Source of the DNA: Iodobacter sp. BJB302
GTDB lineage: Bacteria > Pseudomonadota > Gammaproteobacteria > Burkholderiales > Chitinibacteraceae
Assembly: GCF_002735645.1 (NCBI RefSeq)
Contig: NZ_PDZG01000012.1
Location: forward strand, 1-64,000
DNA: 64,000 nucleotides
Direction of reading: 5' to 3'
Both the position numbers and the translations under genes were made by a program. Under the pieces are notes generated by a model, which was not told where the DNA came from, made no database searches, and saw only the letters and a program-made list of their open reading frames with translations. Positions 18,044 through 27,075 of this stretch are shown here, in pieces; the stretch's first letter is position 1, and each line of letters begins with the position of its first letter.

Positions 18044-18146
18044 TGGCAGAGCGTGTTGCGTGGCTTTGTAATATAAAACAATTGTTTTAATTTGATTGTC
18101 ATACTGTTCGGCTATGTTGCACACCTTACTCTTTTGGATGCGCAGC

Positions 18147-20384
18147 ATGAATCGTCGTCAGTTTTTAAAGTGGACCGGCTTTGTTACTGTTTCAACTGTA
18201 GGCCCTGCGTTGCTCGTGGGTTGTAATAGCAGCGATGATGATGCTGCCTTGCCACTGACTCCTTCCCTTCCTTGTAAATTTCCGCAAAGTATTGCTTCGG
18301 GCGATCCGGCTGCTAATAGCATTATGCTGTGGACCCGCGTTGTGCCAGCCGATGCGGATGATGTGGTGTCTGCCAGGGCTGCAGATATTGCGGTGCGCCT
18401 TGTGATCAGCAGTAGCGATCAGTCGGCGCTTTTGGGTAGCAATAAACCACTGGCAGGTACGATAGTGCATGAGGTTGCGCTGAGCGCAAAAGCCGATTGG
18501 GATCACACGATTCGCCACAAAGTTGAGGGTTTAAAACCAGCAACGACCTATTTCTACCAGTTTATTGCAGGCAGCAGCATCAGCCGTGTAGGGCGCTTTA
18601 AAACGGCTCCTGCGGTGGATGCCGATGTCAACAAGCTGCGCTTTGCTTACTTATCCTGCCAGGACTGGAGTATTAATCACTGGGCGGGCTTTACTTCTCT
18701 GGCAAGTGAAGAGCTGGATTTTGTAGTGCATTTGGGTGACTACATATACGAAACCGTGGGTGAGGATTTCCAAAAGGGCGCCGTAGAGGCCGCTCACACC
18801 GCCATCAAACTGCCTGATGGCCCGTTCAAAAATGGCAAAGACGGCGCACGTTTTGCCAATACCACTGCTGACTATCGCACGCTTTATAAGCAATATCGCT
18901 CAGATGCCCGCTTGCAGGCGGTACATGAGCGCTTTGCAATGATCGCCATTTGGGATGATCACGAATTCTCGGATGATTGCTGGGGCGATTCCACCACTTA
19001 CGATAATGGCAGCTTCGATGCCAAAACCGGCAAGGCCGATAATAAGCACGAAACCGAGCGCCGCCGCAGCGCCAATCAGGCATGGTTTGAATTTATGCCT
19101 GCCGATGTGAAGTTTGATATCACCGATAAAGGCTTCCAGAACATCCGCCTTTACCGTGATTTCCGCTTCGGTAAATTGCTGCATCTGGTGATGACAGATC
19201 AGCGCTTGTACCGTGCCGACCATGTGATTCCTGAAGCCGCTGCTGGCAGCTCAATTGGTTCGCGCTATATGGTGCCAACCGCTGTACTGGCAGGCGCTGA
19301 GGCGCAAAAAATAGCCGCAGCCAAGCCATCGGGTGATGAGCTGGCCCTGGTATCTATTCTCGGTAAAACCCAGCGTGATTGGTGGCAAAACACCATGAAG
19401 GCTTCAACCGCCACCTGGAAGCTGTGGGGCAATGAAGTATCGCTGCTTAAAATGTGTGTAAACGGCAAATCACTCACGGCCGCGCCTAAAGATTTCCAGA
19501 CAGAAATCATCCTGAACGCCGATCAGTGGGATGGCTACAACGCCGAGCGCAAAGCGTTGATGCAGTTTTTGAGTAGTAATCAAATCAAAAACGTGGTGGC
19601 CATTACGGGCGATATTCATTCTTTCTATGCCGGGCAAGTGTATGACGATTACGCCAGCGGCAAGCCAGTGATGATCGATTTGGTTACCGCAGGCATCAGC
19701 AGCGATTCTTTCTACAGCTACTTTGTAAAAGCAGTCAGCGACAAGAGCTTTGCCGCGGTGCAGCCGCTCGTGTTTACTTCGGAAGCCGCAGCAGAAGGGA
19801 TCGCCATTCAAATGATATCGGCAGGCGTGGCCATGCAAGCGGGGCTTACAGATTTAAGCAATACCGCTGCAATTGCCGCAGCAGTGAAGGGCGCAATTGC
19901 GGCGGGTAAATTGCCAGCGGCAGCGGTGACCCCTGCGGTAGGCCTGTCGGCGACGGCTGTGAATACCTTTAACGAAACGCTGGCCGGGAATATGGGTACG
20001 GTAATTGGCGGGCAAATTGCAGCCCTGGCCGCAGCAGGGCGCTCGGTGGCGGCGCAAACGCTGTACGGCATGATTGCCCAGCAGCTGGCCAGCGCAATGG
20101 GAATCACCACGGCGCAAGTACCTGCCACCGAAGTGGTGAAGCGCCTCAATCCATTTGCTAATCAAGCGGCGGGCACACCTCCTGCGGTAAATAATCCTTG
20201 GATTAAATACGCTGATACTGATGCACAGGGCTACACGGTGCTTGAGTTAACGGCTGATGGCTTGAAGGCAGAGTTCAGAAAAATCAGCCGCTTAGAAGGC
20301 AGCGTTGCCCCACAAAAAGCCGTAAGCAGTGTTAAAAGGATTACGGTAAAAGCGGGGAGCCTGGATTTAACCTTTACGGATTAA
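18147..20384 (+). CDS. phoD: PhoD-type alkaline phosphatase/phosphodiesterase with Ala-rich insertion
   Basis: A 745-residue PhoD-family metallophosphatase. It starts MNRRQFLKWTGF, a twin-arginine signal, followed by a possible lipobox (LLVGC). Family motifs appear in order: SGDPAANSIMLWTRV, FAYLSCQDW, DFVVHLGDYIYE, IWDDHEFSDD and ITGDIHSFYAG, which carry the metal ligands. It releases phosphate from esters in the periplasm. PhoD proteins are usually about 500-580 residues; the excess is an Ala-rich segment of about 150 residues at roughly 530-680, before the conserved ending NPWIKYADTDAQGYTVLELT. No pho box was recognised upstream. Confidence 0.88.
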   Translation: MNRRQFLKWTGFVTVSTVGPALLVGCNSSDDDAALPLTPSLPCKFPQSIASGDPAANSIMLWTRVVPADADDVVSARAADIAVRLVISSSDQSALLGSNKPLAGTIVHEVALSAKADWDHTIRHKVEGLKPATTYFYQFIAGSSISRVGRFKTAPAVDADVNKLRFAYLSCQDWSINHWAGFTSLASEELDFVVHLGDYIYETVGEDFQKGAVEAAHTAIKLPDGPFKNGKDGARFANTTADYRTLYKQYRSDARLQAVHERFAMIAIWDDHEFSDDCWGDSTTYDNGSFDAKTGKADNKHETERRRSANQAWFEFMPADVKFDITDKGFQNIRLYRDFRFGKLLHLVMTDQRLYRADHVIPEAAAGSSIGSRYMVPTAVLAGAEAQKIAAAKPSGDELALVSILGKTQRDWWQNTMKASTATWKLWGNEVSLLKMCVNGKSLTAAPKDFQTEIILNADQWDGYNAERKALMQFLSSNQIKNVVAITGDIHSFYAGQVYDDYASGKPVMIDLVTAGISSDSFYSYFVKAVSDKSFAAVQPLVFTSEAAAEGIAIQMISAGVAMQAGLTDLSNTAAIAAAVKGAIAAGKLPAAAVTPAVGLSATAVNTFNETLAGNMGTVIGGQIAALAAAGRSVAAQTLYGMIAQQLASAMGITTAQVPATEVVKRLNPFANQAAGTPPAVNNPWIKYADTDAQGYTVLELTADGLKAEFRKISRLEGSVAPQKAVSSVKRITVKAGSLDLTFTD

Positions 20385-20949
20385 TAGCGACTTTTCCAGC
20401 ATCGCATCATTTCTGGGCGGGCGAAGCTCTATGCGAGTAAAGCAATTTGTTTTTTTAGAAAACAGCGAAAAAACATAATAGGCACGCTCTTCGCATAGGG
20501 CTTTTTAAAGTCCCCTTGAAACACGCCGTAGCGAGGAACAAGCGGGGCGGGGTTTCGGCCAGGGAGCGAGGCAGCGAGCCAATCCCGCCTGCCGCCGACT
20601 CGATTGTCCGCAGTGCAGGGGCCTTCGTGTTTCGTGGGGCGGCCTTCTTTGGCTTCGTTTCTTGGCCGTTCAAGAAAGGAAGGCCCCCGCGGTGGCTACC
20701 GCTCCAAAATCAACGTGCCGAAGGCACTATTTTTTTGATTTTGGAGAGTGCGCATGGGGTGAAGCCCTCCGAACCTTAGGTATGAAAAGCGACATTTGGT
20801 ATTTCATCCGAACAAGATGATTCAATGTATGAAAATAATTATCCTGGGTAATCACCTGCTTTGAAGCCATCTTCAATCAGTAATGCGTATTTTGAGCCGG
20901 GAAAAGGGGAGTATCATGCTCCCCTTTTGCTCTTGACGATTTGGCTGCT
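20385..20949. other. Intergenic region holding repeat copy A
   Basis: About 560 bp without a gene. Most of it (20442-20768) is the first copy of a dispersed GC-rich repeat; the rest shows nothing recognisable. The open frames inside the repeat also occur in the other copies and are not conserved as proteins. Confidence 0.6.
20442..20768 (+). repeat. Dispersed intergenic repeat family 1, copy A
   Basis: About 325 bp sharing long blocks with copies at 28370, 32570 and 33919: an AACAGCGAAAAA start, a CCCCTTGAAACACGCCG block, GAGGAACAAGCGGGGCGGGG, GGGGCCTTCGTGTTTCGTGG, a TTTCTTGG...CAAGAAAGGAAG palindrome and a final GTGCCGAAGGCAC hairpin followed by T-rich DNA. It contains no transposase gene, so it is a non-coding mobile or structural repeat. 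Confidence 0.8.
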
Positions 20950-21381
20950 ATGCAACGATTTACACTTGTTTTACTCACATTGCTGGCTTTAACCGCTTGC
21001 CAGCGCAGTGATCCTAATTCCCCAACTTCCCTTAGAAAAGCCACTTTTAAAGAAATGCTTAAATCGCGCGAGGCGATTAATGCCATGCTGACAGGGGCGA
21101 AGCCTTATAAAGCCGATAGCGTGTTGCAAGAAGCAATTAAGCTGCAAGAAAAATCGACCAAGCCTTGGGCTTATTTTGCTGAATTCGCAGTAAACAATCA
21201 GTCTGATGCCAAGCAAAAATCTGATTCTGCAGACTTTCATGCTGCAGCAGACAATATGCAGCAGCAGAGCAGCGCTTTAAAAGCGGCGGCGCAAGCCGGA
21301 CAAGAAGACCGTATCCGTGCGTCTTACAAGGCAGTAGAAGACGCTTGTATCCGCTGTCATCAGCAGTTCAGGCCTGGCTAG
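20950..21381 (+). CDS. Lipoprotein c-type cytochrome with C-terminal heme motif
   Basis: A 143-residue protein with a lipoprotein signal (MQRFTLVLLTLLALTAC) and one heme-attachment motif CIRCH seven residues from the end (DACIRCHQQFRPG). Heme at the extreme C-terminus of a helical protein is the plan of cytochrome c' and cytochrome c-556. The Gln/Lys/Ala-rich helical middle fits a four-helix bundle. It probably sits in the periplasm anchored to a membrane; its redox partner is unknown. TTG at 20941 would add three residues; ATG 20950 is favoured because the lipobox spacing is normal. Confidence 0.8.
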   Translation: MQRFTLVLLTLLALTACQRSDPNSPTSLRKATFKEMLKSREAINAMLTGAKPYKADSVLQEAIKLQEKSTKPWAYFAEFAVNNQSDAKQKSDSADFHAAADNMQQQSSALKAAAQAGQEDRIRASYKAVEDACIRCHQQFRPG

Positions 21382-21577
21382 TTGTAAAATTCGGAGCCTT
21401 AGCTGGCTCTGAATGCATAAATCAGGCAGGGGCTGTGTATTACTGATTTATTGCGCGATGGATTACTGCGCTTGCTTGATCAGGCTAAATGGGCGGGCAG
21501 TGGTTTGTCGTTGAGGTGAGGGCGGAGTAAAACTCCATGCGATCAACTTAAGCAAACCCCGCCGGAGTGGCGCTTCC

Positions 21578-22708
21578 TTAGCTTGATTTAAATGGCTTAT
21601 GCTGTTCCAACTCGCTTTGCCAGCTGGCCACAGCCTCTCGTTCCCTGTTTAAATGCTGATCGATGGCATCACTAAAGCCGGGGTGGGCCAGCCAGTGGGC
21701 GGATTGGGTGGCGACGGGGACGAAGCCTCTTGCCAGTTTATGTGCGCCCTGTGCTCCGCCTTCAAAAGCATCTAATCCTTCTTCTAATGCAAACTCGATT
21801 CCCTGATAAAAACACAGCTCAAAATGCAGATTGGCCACATAGCCCGCAGGCCCCCAAGCTGCGCCCCAATAGCGGCCATAGAGGCGATCTGGGCCGATGA
21901 TATTGAGCGCTGCGGCAATGGGTTGGCCATCTTGATAAGCCAGCACAAGCAGGCAGGATTGCGGCATGGCGCTGGCGATTTGTAAAAAAAACGCCAGGCT
22001 TAAATAGGGTGTGGAGCGGTGCTCCAGATAGGTATTGCTGTAGCAGCGGTAAAAAAACACCCAATCGGCCTCGCTGATCCCGCTGCCGCGCTTACGAATG
22101 ATGTTCACCCCCGCATCACTGACCTTACGCCGTTCCTGGCGTAACTTTTTGCGCTTATCCCGGGTGAGCGCGTCGCTAAAATCGGCGTAATCACGCCAAT
22201 CTCCACGCAGCCAATGAAACTGCACATCATGACGGGCAAGCAGGCGGGCACTTTGTGCAATGGAAAGCTCAGCCTCCTGCGGGAATAAAAGATGAAACGA
22301 TGAATCGCCTGATTCTTGTGCAATTGCTACGGCAGCGGCCAGTAAGTGTTTTCGGGTGGCGTCTGTTTTAGCCAGTAATCTTGGCCCGGTAACCGGTGTA
22401 AAGGGAATCGCGCTGATTAACTTGGGATAGTAATCCAGACCATGGCGCTGGTAAGCATCTGCCCATGCCCAGTCAAACACATACTCACCGTAGGAATGCG
22501 TCTTTCGATAGAGCGGCATGGCGCCGGTTAACTGCTGATCAGCATCTCTGATCGCTATATGGCATGGCGTCCAGCCGCTGTGCTTGCCCACAGCCCCGGT
22601 GTTTTCAAGTGCAGCAAGGTAGGCGTGGCGTATAAAAGGCTGAGTGCCTGCCAGTGCATCCCAATCTGCTGCGGCAATGTCATCGATATGTGAGTGAAGG
22701 CTGATCAT
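21578..22708 (-). CDS. DUF482 family GNAT-like acyltransferase
   Basis: A 376-residue protein of the COG3146/DUF482 family, GNAT-fold proteins related to FemAB-type peptidoglycan aminoacyltransferases. Typical segments are GWTPCHIAIRD, HSYGEYVFDWAWADAY, KLISAIPFTPVTGPRLL, FFYRCYSNTYLEH and GRYWGAAW, with the ending FEGGAQGAHKLARGFVP. Length matches the family (370-390). The reaction is not established. It is transcribed away from the oxidoreductase gene, from which it is separated by about 300 bp. Confidence 0.85.
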   Translation of the reverse strand: MISLHSHIDDIAAADWDALAGTQPFIRHAYLAALENTGAVGKHSGWTPCHIAIRDADQQLTGAMPLYRKTHSYGEYVFDWAWADAYQRHGLDYYPKLISAIPFTPVTGPRLLAKTDATRKHLLAAAVAIAQESGDSSFHLLFPQEAELSIAQSARLLARHDVQFHWLRGDWRDYADFSDALTRDKRKKLRQERRKVSDAGVNIIRKRGSGISEADWVFFYRCYSNTYLEHRSTPYLSLAFFLQIASAMPQSCLLVLAYQDGQPIAAALNIIGPDRLYGRYWGAAWGPAGYVANLHFELCFYQGIEFALEEGLDAFEGGAQGAHKLARGFVPVATQSAHWLAHPGFSDAIDQHLNREREAVASWQSELEQHKPFKSS

Positions 22709-23013
22709 GCGTTTCCATTAGGTTGGTGGCTTGCTGGGCGTAGATAATTGTTTACTACTCCTTATACTTGAAGTCAGCTGATTGTGTCTCTTACTCTCCG
22801 GCACGATTTTTGAGTGCAGAGGGTAGGTGCTTACTTGGGGGCAATATGAATTAAAGTACGTGGATTTTCTCCGCACTGCGATATTTACTCATCGGTTTGA
22901 ATCAGCGTTATTGTCATATAAACAATATGCATATTGCTCTGTTGCCGTGAAAGATTGCGTTTATATTTTGTATTCCTAGGGTAAGCTCTGCTATCGGTTT
23001 GGAGGTAAACAAG
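22709..23013. other. Divergent promoter region
   Basis: About 305 bp between two divergent genes. It contains no convincing small gene. The right end carries the ribosome site GGAGG at 23001-23005 for the oxidoreductase gene. No known operator was recognised. Confidence 0.5.
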
Positions 23014-24066
23014 ATGCAAAAGAATTTAGCAGTCGGTTTGGTGGGCTTTGGTTATGCAGGGCAAACGTTTCATGCTCCCTTGATTGCGGCCACGGCAGGC
23101 CTGGATTTACGCTTTGTGGCGTCGAGTCAGCCTCAGTTAGTGACAGATCGATATCCAGAAGCCACTGTGCTGCCTAATCCCATGGCGCTGATTAATGATC
23201 CTTTGGTTGATCTGGTGGTGCTGGCTACGCCCAATGCCAGCCATTACCCGCTGGCCTGCGAGGCTTTGGATGCGGGTAAGCATGTGGTGGTGGATAAACC
23301 ATTTACATTAACGCTGGCGCAGGCAAAAGAGCTGGCGCTGCGTGCGCAAGCTTCAGGCAAAGTCTTGTCTGTTTTTCATAATCGCCGCTGGGACTCCGAT
23401 TTCCTGGGTTTAAAGGCGCTGCTGGCCAGTGGCCGCCTTGGCGAGATTGCGCAGTTTGAAAGCCAGTTTGATCGCTACCGCCCGCAAACCAGAGAACGCT
23501 GGCGCGAAAGTGCGGAGCCGGGCAGCGGGCTGTGGTTTGATTTGGGCCCGCATTTAATTGACCAGACACTGCAGCTGTTTGGCTTGCCGCAGGCGGTATT
23601 TGCCGATTTGCAAATGCGCCGTGCTGGCGCTCAGGCAGTGGACGATTTTCATGTGTTGCTGCGTTATCCAACGATGCGGGTAAAGCTGTCTGCCAGCTGT
23701 TTAGTCAGCGGTGGCGCGCCGCGCTATGTATTGCATGGCAGCCTGGCGAGCTTCAGCAAACAGGGCCTGGATGTACAAGAATCTCAGCTAAAAGCAGGGC
23801 TATTACCGGATGCCGCAGGCTTTGGCCTCGATCCCGTGCCGGGTTTATTGCACCATAGCGTGAATGATCAAATCCAGAATGAAGAGATTGTCATGCCGCT
23901 GGGGCAATATGTGGCTTATTACGCTGCGGTGCGCGATGCGGTGCTGGGCTTAGGGAAAAATCCGGTCACGCCTTTTGAGGGCGTGCAGATTATGCAGCTG
24001 CTTGAAGCGGCTCAACAAAGCGCTGAAACAGGTGCTTGGGTGAAAATGGAGAGCTTTAATGGGTAA
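23014..24066 (+). CDS. Gfo/Idh/MocA family NAD(P)-dependent oxidoreductase (YdgJ-like)
   Basis: A 350-residue sugar or cyclitol dehydrogenase-type protein. The Rossmann motif GLVGFGYAG is at residues 7-15, the catalytic Lys motif reads VVVDKPFTL (EKP in most relatives), and the C-terminal domain includes FDLGPHLIDQTLQLFG with the conserved His. The pattern is closest to E. coli YdgJ/YhhX; the substrate is unknown. GGAGG sits 8 bases before the ATG at 23014. The end overlaps creA by 8 bp, so the two are translationally coupled. Confidence 0.88.
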   Translation: MQKNLAVGLVGFGYAGQTFHAPLIAATAGLDLRFVASSQPQLVTDRYPEATVLPNPMALINDPLVDLVVLATPNASHYPLACEALDAGKHVVVDKPFTLTLAQAKELALRAQASGKVLSVFHNRRWDSDFLGLKALLASGRLGEIAQFESQFDRYRPQTRERWRESAEPGSGLWFDLGPHLIDQTLQLFGLPQAVFADLQMRRAGAQAVDDFHVLLRYPTMRVKLSASCLVSGGAPRYVLHGSLASFSKQGLDVQESQLKAGLLPDAAGFGLDPVPGLLHHSVNDQIQNEEIVMPLGQYVAYYAAVRDAVLGLGKNPVTPFEGVQIMQLLEAAQQSAETGAWVKMESFNG

Positions 24067-24523
24067 ATGGGCGCTGTGTTTTTTAGGTTTAATGATCAGC
24101 GGTATCAGCCTTGCCGAAGAAGTGGGCTCGGTAACAACGGCTTTTAAGCTGATAGGCCGTAATCACCGTGTGCAGGTTGATGCATTTGATGATCCTAAGG
24201 TAGCAGGGGTCACTTGCTATATATCACGGGCTAAAACAGGTGGCGTGAAAGGCTCTCTTGGTTTGGCGGAAGATAAAGCAGAGTTTTCGATTGCTTGTCG
24301 TCAGACTGCAAAATTAGTGTTTAAAAATCCTTTGGCGAAGCAAGAAGAAGTATTTTCTGAATCGGCCTCTATCTTTTTTAAATCGGTGCAGGTGGTGCGT
24401 ATGGTGGATGTGAAACGCAATACGCTGATTTACCTGACGTACTCGGATAAATTAATCGACGGCAGCCCGCAAAACAGTGTGACGGCGGTGCCGGCGGGCG
24501 ATGTGAAAATCCCTGTGAAGTAA
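24059..24523 (+). CDS. creA: CreA family periplasmic protein
   Basis: A 154-residue protein with a signal peptide ending near ISLAEE. The core EEVGSVTTAFKLIGRNHRVQVDAFDDPKVAGVTCYISRAKTGG matches the CreA family almost along its length, including the conserved Cys pair (TCYIS and IACRQ). CreA is an exported protein of unknown function near stress and sensor systems in enterobacteria. Here it overlaps the oxidoreductase gene by 8 bp and is closed by a strong terminator. Confidence 0.9.
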   Translation: MGKWALCFLGLMISGISLAEEVGSVTTAFKLIGRNHRVQVDAFDDPKVAGVTCYISRAKTGGVKGSLGLAEDKAEFSIACRQTAKLVFKNPLAKQEEVFSESASIFFKSVQVVRMVDVKRNTLIYLTYSDKLIDGSPQNSVTAVPAGDVKIPVK

Positions 24524-24568
24524 AATTCAGTGCTTCACGATTTTTAAGCTTTGAAAATAAATCAATTT

Positions 24569-24594
24569 AAACGCGGCATGGCCGCGTTTTTTTT
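24569..24594 (+). terminator. Rho-independent terminator after creA
   Basis: AAACGCGGC at 24569-24577 pairs perfectly with GCCGCGTTT at 24581-24589 around a 3-base loop, and is followed by a T run. Confidence 0.88.
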
Positions 24595-24984
24595 GATTTA
24601 TTTTTGCAAAAAAGCAGCATTTTAACGGGCCAAAACGAAAGTTATTAAAATGTAGTGCTTTCGATTTACTTTCATTGTAAAGGTCTGGTTTATTGGGGCT
24701 GGTTTTTTGTTTGCCGCGTAGTATTGTTTCATTTTTGGCGGTTTTGTTATTTTTACTTATTTCTTAAAGGTTTTAAGCCAACCTTTTATTGCTTTGTCAT
24801 GTATTAATACTACATATCCTTGTTTTTGATTACTATCGACTATCGCTAAAGTCGAAAATTTAGCGATTTTAAGTCGAAAATTAATGCGTTGACACCCTTT
24901 GCTTTGTAGGAATAAATTCGAGTCACTTCCTTGTTGTCTTCAGGTTTTTTTACAAGCAGTGAATGAATAAAAGCAGAGGTTGCC
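24595..24984. promoter_or_regulatory. Control region of the aga locus with candidate AgaR sites
   Basis: About 390 bp, AT-rich, no gene. It carries several related CGAAA/TTTCG words: ACGAAAGT near 24635, GCTTTCGATTTACTTTCATT at 24657-24676, and two direct copies of AAGTCGAAAATT at about 24850 and 24871. DeoR-family AgaR proteins bind clustered TTTCG/CGAAA-type words, so these are likely operators. Exact -35/-10 boxes were not assigned. Confidence 0.45.
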
Positions 24985-25767
24985 ATGCCCAGTAACCATA
25001 TAAAAAACATGCAAAAACGGCATGAAAAAATTGTTGATCTGCTACGCCAGCATGAAAGTTGTAATGTCAGTGTTTTGGCTCAGGAATTAGGCGTTTCTAC
25101 CGTTACTATCCGGCATGATTTAGATGAATTAGAGCAAAGTGGCTGTATTCGCCGCTCTTATGGCCGCGCCACGCTTTCGCAGAATTTTTCTTTTGAATTG
25201 GAATTCAGAGAAAAAGAAAATATCCGCTCAGAATCAAAACAATTAATTGCCCGCAGAGCGGCAGATTTAGTCGAAAACGGCGATTCAATTATTGTGGATT
25301 CAGGCTCTACCGTTGCTTTATTAGCCCGCTATATTGCAAGCAATAAAAAAATCACCTTAATGACCAATGCGCTTAATTTAGCCAGCGAATTAGTCGCCGA
25401 CCCGCGCTTTACCGTGATGATGACGGGCGGCACTTTACGCGCTGATTCTTATTCCCTGTGCGGGCCAGAGGCGGAGCAGGCAGTTCGGTTACATCATTTT
25501 AATAAACTATTTATTGGCGCAGATGGCATCGATTTATTGGCTGGCGTGAGCACCACCAATGCGCAGGATGCGCAGCTTAATCGCGCCATGCTGGCTGCTT
25601 GCGATCAGATTATTTTATTGTCTGATTCCAGTAAATTTGGCAAACGCAGTTTCTGTGTGATTTGCAAAATGCCGCAGGTCGATATTCTGGTCACAGACAG
25701 CGGGATTAGCGATGAATACCGGCAGGCATTAACGCAAATGGGCGTAACCGTGATTGTGGCGGAATAA
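24985..25767 (+). CDS. agaR: DeoR-family transcriptional repressor AgaR
   Basis: A 260-residue DeoR/GlpR-type regulator. The N-terminal winged helix covers residues 8-62 (RHEKIVDLLRQHESCNVSVLAQELGVSTVTIRHDLDELEQSG), and the C-terminal sugar-phosphate sensor contains the DeoRC motifs DSGSTVALLARYI, LMTNALNLASEL, MTGGTLRADSYSLCGPEA and FIGADGID. It heads the N-acetylgalactosamine gene cluster, 24 bp before kbaZ, and is expected to repress it until a galactosamine phosphate is present. Specificity is inferred from the neighbours. Confidence 0.88.
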   Translation: MPSNHIKNMQKRHEKIVDLLRQHESCNVSVLAQELGVSTVTIRHDLDELEQSGCIRRSYGRATLSQNFSFELEFREKENIRSESKQLIARRAADLVENGDSIIVDSGSTVALLARYIASNKKITLMTNALNLASELVADPRFTVMMTGGTLRADSYSLCGPEAEQAVRLHHFNKLFIGADGIDLLAGVSTTNAQDAQLNRAMLAACDQIILLSDSSKFGKRSFCVICKMPQVDILVTDSGISDEYRQALTQMGVTVIVAE

Positions 25768-25791
25768 AGTTTTTTAAAGGAGTAAGCCTTT

Positions 25792-27075
25792 ATGTCTTAT
25801 TTAATAGAAATGATTGCGCAGCATAAAGCAGGGCAGGCGAATGGCATTTATTCAATTTGCTCTGCCCATCCGCTGGTTTTAGAAGCGGCATTGCAGCAGG
25901 GCCTGCAAGACGATAGTTATATTTTAATTGAAGCCACTTCTAACCAGGTGAATCAGTTTGGTGGCTATACCGGTATGAAGCCGGCCGATTTTAAAGACTA
26001 TGTATTTGCAATTGCCGATAAAGTGGGATTTGCAAAGGCACGCATTATTTTAGGCGGTGATCATTTAGGGCCAAATGCATGGCAAAAAGAGCCAGCCGCT
26101 CAGGCCATGGCCAAGGCTGCCGAAATGGTCAGCGCCTATGTATTGGCAGGCTTTCGCAAAATTCATTTGGATTGCTCGATGTCATGCGCCGGGGACCCGG
26201 TGCCGCTGAGCGATGCCACAGTGGCCAAACGCGCCGCTGTTTTGTGTCAGGTGGCCGAAGGCGCCTGGCAAACAGCCGGGGGGGAAGCGCCCGTGTATGT
26301 GATCGGTACCGAAGTGCCGGTGCCGGGCGGCGCGCAAGAATCGCTGGATGCTGTGGAAGTCACCTCGCCGGAGGCTGCAGCGCAAACGCTGGCCGTGCAT
26401 CAGCAGGTCTTTGCCGAAGCAGGCTGCGCGGCGGCCTGGCCACGGGTGATTGCCATGGTGGTGCAGCCGGGGGTTGAGTTTGATCATCATAAGGTGGTGC
26501 GTTATCAGCGTGATAAGGCCACCGCGTTGAGTAGCTTTATTGCCAAAGAAGCGCTGGTATTTGAGGCGCACTCTACCGATTACCAAACCGGGGCCTCGCT
26601 TAGGGAGCTGGTGCAGGATCACTTTGCCATTTTAAAAGTAGGCCCGGGCTTAACGTTTGCCCTGCGTGAGGCGATGTATGCGCTGGATGCGATTGAGCGC
26701 GAAGCCATCGGTGAATTTGCTGCCTCGCATTTAAAAGACACGCTCACTCAAGTGATGAAAGAAGAGCCGGATTACTGGCTGGCTTATTACGATCAGGCCG
26801 GGCATCAGCAGTACCTGGATCGCAATTACAGCTTGTCTGACCGGATTCGCTACTACTGGCCGCATCCTGAAGTGAGCGCGGCAGCGGCAAAACTCTTTGA
26901 TAATTTACGCCGCCAGCCGCCGCTGCCTACCTTAATCAGCCAATACCTGCCTGAGCAGGCCAAAAAAATCAGCGCGGGTTTATTGCCTGCCGAGCCTGAA
27001 GCATGGGTGGTCGATAAGATCATGGAAGTTACCCAGCTCTATGCCCGTGCTTGCGGGATGGAGGCACAATCATGA
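25792..27075 (+). CDS. kbaZ: Tagatose-bisphosphate aldolase non-catalytic subunit KbaZ/AgaZ
   Basis: A 427-residue protein of the GatZ/KbaZ family. It shows GIYSICSAHPLVLEAAL near the start, ILGGDHLGPNAW (about residues 83-94), IHLDCSMSCAGDPVPL and VFEAHSTDYQT. GatZ/KbaZ stabilises the catalytic aldolase GatY/KbaY, which splits tagatose 1,6-bisphosphate. No kbaY gene is in this window, so the catalytic partner must be elsewhere or KbaZ has another role. The stop overlaps the agaS start by 4 bp (ATGA). Confidence 0.92.
   Translation: MSYLIEMIAQHKAGQANGIYSICSAHPLVLEAALQQGLQDDSYILIEATSNQVNQFGGYTGMKPADFKDYVFAIADKVGFAKARIILGGDHLGPNAWQKEPAAQAMAKAAEMVSAYVLAGFRKIHLDCSMSCAGDPVPLSDATVAKRAAVLCQVAEGAWQTAGGEAPVYVIGTEVPVPGGAQESLDAVEVTSPEAAAQTLAVHQQVFAEAGCAAAWPRVIAMVVQPGVEFDHHKVVRYQRDKATALSSFIAKEALVFEAHSTDYQTGASLRELVQDHFAILKVGPGLTFALREAMYALDAIEREAIGEFAASHLKDTLTQVMKEEPDYWLAYYDQAGHQQYLDRNYSLSDRIRYYWPHPEVSAAAAKLFDNLRRQPPLPTLISQYLPEQAKKISAGLLPAEPEAWVVDKIMEVTQLYARACGMEAQS

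Noticed and set aside
20516-20779. Open frame inside repeat copy A
   Set aside because: It arises from the dispersed repeat; the copies change frame and sequence between them and no ribosome site is present.
26079-26622. Long frames on both strands inside kbaZ
   Set aside because: Shadow frames of a well-conserved gene.
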